DNA of 64,000 bases from CAYMUC01 sp964471865 (GTDB taxonomy: Bacteria > Actinomycetota > Acidimicrobiia > Acidimicrobiales > Ilumatobacteraceae), in contig CAYYHU010000004.1 of the NCBI GenBank assembly GCA_964471865.1, positions 1-64,000 of the forward strand. Direction: 5' to 3'. The notes below the pieces were generated by a model, which saw only the letters and a list, made by a program, of their open reading frames with translations, was not told where the DNA came from and ran no database searches. The position numbers and the translations under genes were made by a program. Below, piece by piece: positions 61,486 through 64,000 of the stretch; the stretch's first letter is position 1; the number at the start of each line of letters is the position of its first letter.

Positions 61486-62756
61486 CCAAGGTGATCGCCT
61501 CTCGACGCTCCGGTACCGCAGTGACCGTTCCAGGGTATGACGGACCATCGCTCGATGACGTTCTGGTCCAAGCGGCTCGGCTGTGGATCGGTCATCACCG
61601 GCCCTACTACGCATCTGCCCTCTACCGATGCGCACTCGTGGTGACAGGTCGCGTCGACACGCTGGCGATCGACCGGCGTTGGCGGATCTATCTGAACCCC
61701 GCCTTCGTCAACGAACTCTCGCCCTCTCGTCTCGCCGCGGCCCTCATCCACGAACTCAACCATGGTCTTCGAGACCACGCTGGACGAGCGCGTCGGTCCC
61801 CAGTCCATGATCGCGGGGACCGAATTCGCTGGAATCTCGCCGGTGATGCCGAGATCAACGACGATCTTCGTCGGGACCGACTCGATGTCGATGGGGACTC
61901 CTGGATTTTCCCTTCGACTCTCGAGCTGCCCGAGGATCGTCTGGCCGAGTGGTATTACGCCCAGATCAAGTCGGCGACCATTCCCGTCGTCGAACCGCCA
62001 CCGTGTGGATCGGGCGCCGGAGCCGGATCGGTCCCGGGCGAACTCGCACCCGACGATGAGTTCGCTCCCGGACTGGGACCCTATGAACAGGATGTGGTCC
62101 GACGCGATGTCGCCCAGGCCGTCACGACCCATGTCCGAACGCGCGGCTCAGCCCCAGGAGGGCTTGTGCGGTGGGCCCGCGAGGTTCTGGATCCCGTCGT
62201 GGATTGGCGCCGGGTCCTCTCGGGATGCATCCGACGAGCGATCGGTGCCGCATCGGAGAACGGCGATCACACCTACACCCGCTTCTCACGCCGCTCAGCC
62301 ACCTCGGAGGACATCCGTTTCCCCGGGCGAATTCATCACGTTCCCGAGGTCGCAGTCATCATCGATACATCCGCGTCGATGTCTGATGACGACGTCTCAC
62401 GAGCCCTCGGAGAGGTGCAGGGGATTCTTCGGTCGGCGGCGGTCGCTGAGGACAGCGTCAGAGTGCTCACCGTCGACACCCGGGTTGCTTTCTCGGGTCG
62501 CGTCGTCGATGCCCGCCAGGTCACCACGATGGCCCGCGGTGGAACCGATCTCCGCGTGGGCATCGAGCGCGCTGTGGACTCGAGACCTCGTCCCGATGTG
62601 ATCATCGTGCTGACCGACGGATACACCCCCTGGCCCGATCGACGGCCCCGCGCCAGTTCGGTCATCGTTGGACTGGTCGGCTCGACCCTGCAGGGTCTCG
62701 GATCGAGTCGACCGCCGATGTGGGCGCAGTGCATCGAGATTCCCCCGGCCTCATGA
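61482..62756 (+). CDS. Predicted metallopeptidase-VWA protein (DUF2201 type)
   Basis: Protein of 424 residues with an N-terminal predicted zinc-peptidase-like domain (LIHELNHGLRDH, a HExxH motif; GDAEINDDL with a possible further ligand) and a C-terminal VWA-like domain. The VWA metal-ion site is complete: DTSASMS, the Thr in GGTDLRVG and the Asp in VLTDGYTPW. It overlaps both neighbours by 4 bp. This is the standard partner of a MoxR ATPase. Whether the HELNH motif is catalytic is not known. Confidence 0.9.
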   Translation: MTKVIASRRSGTAVTVPGYDGPSLDDVLVQAARLWIGHHRPYYASALYRCALVVTGRVDTLAIDRRWRIYLNPAFVNELSPSRLAAALIHELNHGLRDHAGRARRSPVHDRGDRIRWNLAGDAEINDDLRRDRLDVDGDSWIFPSTLELPEDRLAEWYYAQIKSATIPVVEPPPCGSGAGAGSVPGELAPDDEFAPGLGPYEQDVVRRDVAQAVTTHVRTRGSAPGGLVRWAREVLDPVVDWRRVLSGCIRRAIGAASENGDHTYTRFSRRSATSEDIRFPGRIHHVPEVAVIIDTSASMSDDDVSRALGEVQGILRSAAVAEDSVRVLTVDTRVAFSGRVVDARQVTTMARGGTDLRVGIERAVDSRPRPDVIIVLTDGYTPWPDRRPRASSVIVGLVGSTLQGLGSSRPPMWAQCIEIPPAS

Positions 62757-63325
62757 TGACGTCGAGGGGGCTCACTGGTGACGACATCCTCGGCGCTGTG
62801 ACCGACTGGACCGCGATTGCCCGCGCCGCCTTGGCGCCAGCGGCGACACGCGGCGCCCGGATGGCGGGACTTCGCCATCCTGATCCGAGTATTCGACGCC
62901 GCCTCACCGCTCGCTACGACAACGACCCGGAATTCCTCCGATGCGCGAGTACAGATCGTCGAGCCCCGGTACGCGCCGCGGTTGCGACCCACCCTCGCAC
63001 CCCATCAGAGATCCTCGAGGTCCTCGCCCGAGATCGATCACGGGTCGTTCGTCGAGGTGTCGCTCGACACCTCAACACTTCGGAACCGGTACGACTGCGA
63101 CTCGCGGAAGATCCCTGTGCATCGGTTCGCGAAGTGATCGCCGGCCGTTCTCTTCCCGCCGAGGTGGTACACCGTCTCGCACACGACGAGTCCTACCTGG
63201 TGCGCGCCGTGATCGCCCGCCGCATCGACCTCGAGGACGAGATGGTGCGGATGCTCGCAGATGACCCCCATCCGCTCGTGCGCATTTTCATCGCTCATCG
63301 TCGCGATGCCGGTGGCCGACGATGA
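62753..63325 (+). CDS. Second LRV/HEAT-type repeat protein
   Basis: Solenoid protein of 190 residues made of the same type of repeats as the 58888 gene: GLRHPDPSIRRRLTARY, VLARDRSRVVRRGVARHL, RLAEDPCASVREVIAG and RLAHDESYLVRAVIARR. The ATG at 62753 overlaps the VWA gene stop, with a second ATG one codon later. It may be a shorter paralogue that serves as adaptor or target-binding subunit (inference). Confidence 0.83.
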   Translation: MMTSRGLTGDDILGAVTDWTAIARAALAPAATRGARMAGLRHPDPSIRRRLTARYDNDPEFLRCASTDRRAPVRAAVATHPRTPSEILEVLARDRSRVVRRGVARHLNTSEPVRLRLAEDPCASVREVIAGRSLPAEVVHRLAHDESYLVRAVIARRIDLEDEMVRMLADDPHPLVRIFIAHRRDAGGRR

Positions 63326-63505
63326 CCAACCCGGTGACACAGTCGCCGGTAGCTGCTTGTCACTCAGAGACGATTGCGTCGATGAGCCGTCTACGGGATG
63401 TCGGTAGGCTGGCCGGGACCCCTGCTCGACCACGGCGCGACCGGGTCTCGTGGATGCCGCCGATGCTGGTCGCAGGCCGACTGCGTGAGAAAGGACGCTC
63501 GAAGG

Positions 63506-63658
63506 ATGAGTATCAACAAGACCCGAGGCTTTCTCTACGGACTCGCCAAGTTCCTCGGTGACGTCAATGCTGTGAAACGCGGACGTGTCGGACGCCGTAT
63601 AGGTCGACGAGTCGCAGGCCGGGTGACCGGTCGCGGTCTCGGCCGCCTGTTTCGCTGA
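63506..63658 (+). CDS. Small conserved basic protein, 50 residues
   Basis: Tiny protein of 50 residues, strongly basic, with TRGFLYGLAKFLGDVNAVKR then an Arg/Gly-rich end (RRIGRRVAGRVTGRGLGRLF). This pattern recurs in short uncharacterised proteins of many bacteria as far as I recognise it. An AAGGA lies about 10 nt before the ATG, and GAAGG touches it. The 180 bp separating it from the LRV gene carry no other gene. The function is unknown; nucleic-acid or membrane binding is possible from the charge. Confidence 0.65.
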   Translation: MSINKTRGFLYGLAKFLGDVNAVKRGRVGRRIGRRVAGRVTGRGLGRLFR

Positions 63659-63718
63659 GGCCACCGACGGCGCTTCGTCGTCACGAAGGGCTCGATATCG
63701 ACCCGCATCAGTGGGGGC

Positions 63719-64000
63719 TCAGAGATAGAGACCGGTGGAGAGTCGTGGAGTCGGTCGTGCCCGATCGCGGCGAGGAGGTTCGGGAAGGATCTCGCCCGCA
63801 ACGCGTTCGGCGCGCTCGCGATCGTTGTCGATGAGATAGAGCGCGATCGCCTGACCGAGGAGGGCTTCGCCGTCACGTTGCTGCCCTGATGCCAATACCG
63901 CTCGGCCCTTGTATTCGAGAGCGGCGGCGTGGATTCCGGGGAGCAACGCACTGTCGAGGAGATCGAGGGCTCGATCAGCAGCCTCGATGGTCGCCTGATG
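63719..64000 (-). CDS. C-terminal end of a TPR-like protein, 5' end outside window
   Basis: The last 93 residues of a protein that continues beyond the right edge on the minus strand. The sequence AADRALDLLDSALLPGIHAA and GQAIALYLIDNDRERAERVA look like a helical tetratricopeptide-like array. The tail RPTPRLSTGLYL is disordered. No family name can be given. It converges with the small basic protein gene. Confidence 0.6.
   Translation of the reverse strand, partial: HQATIEAADRALDLLDSALLPGIHAAALEYKGRAVLASGQQRDGEALLGQAIALYLIDNDRERAERVAGEILPEPPRRDRARPTPRLSTGLYL

Overview
The window is a GC-rich, almost fully coding stretch of chromosome from an uncultured actinobacterium, most likely of the Acidimicrobiia type. 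The pointers are lipoproteins whose lipobox Cys is followed by Thr/Ala/Pro linkers, a flavin/F420 LLM-class oxidoreductase, TANNNT boxes placed 6-8 nt before start codons (the actinobacterial leaderless pattern), an iniBAC-like dynamin operon and an LPDTG surface protein. The class assignment is inference. Two 100-N gaps (35096-35195, 44756-44855) mark a draft scaffold. No rRNA, tRNA, CRISPR array, insertion sequence or phage module was seen.

Left part (1-18.3 kb): a probable nitrogen-compound catabolic region. It holds a BMP-type ABC transporter (ATPase and lipoprotein), a RraA/HMG-aldolase-like enzyme, a Rieske oxygenase, an acyl-CoA ligase, a divergent FadR-type GntR regulator, a decayed PAS histidine kinase, then cupin-hyuA-hyuB-VOC, an acetamidase/formamidase and ureABCFGD (no ureE). 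A shared motif with core GTCAGACC lies in front of each of the three transcription units around the GntR gene, so these units may form one regulon that sends cyclic ureide or imide nitrogen through amide and urea to ammonia.

Middle (18.5-38.8 kb): a sortase-type fasciclin protein; a fumarate-reductase-like flavoprotein; an acyl-CoA ligase with an LLM oxidoreductase; glutathione peroxidase; a four-gene cluster of circularly permuted ATP-grasp, alpha-E, fused ATP-grasp/alpha-E and transglutaminase; an SDR; an MFS exporter; a TetR and Baeyer-Villiger-type monooxygenase pair; a membrane protein; a large lipoprotein with a papain-like domain; and a TetR regulator.

Right part (38.8-64 kb): an iniBAC-like operon (IniB-domain acidic protein, two dynamin-like GTPases and a membrane-anchored Hsp70); a sugar-acid operon (alcohol dehydrogenase, mandelate-racemase family enzyme, metallophosphoesterase); a complete second BMP-type ABC transporter; an M14 peptidase lipoprotein; an unusual multidomain permease with a DUF2855 protein; and an operon of LRV-repeat protein, MoxR ATPase, predicted metallopeptidase-VWA protein, second LRV-repeat protein and a tiny basic protein. 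The best candidates for undescribed biology are the iniBAC/Hsp70 operon, the LRV-MoxR-VWA operon and the ATP-grasp/alpha-E cluster.
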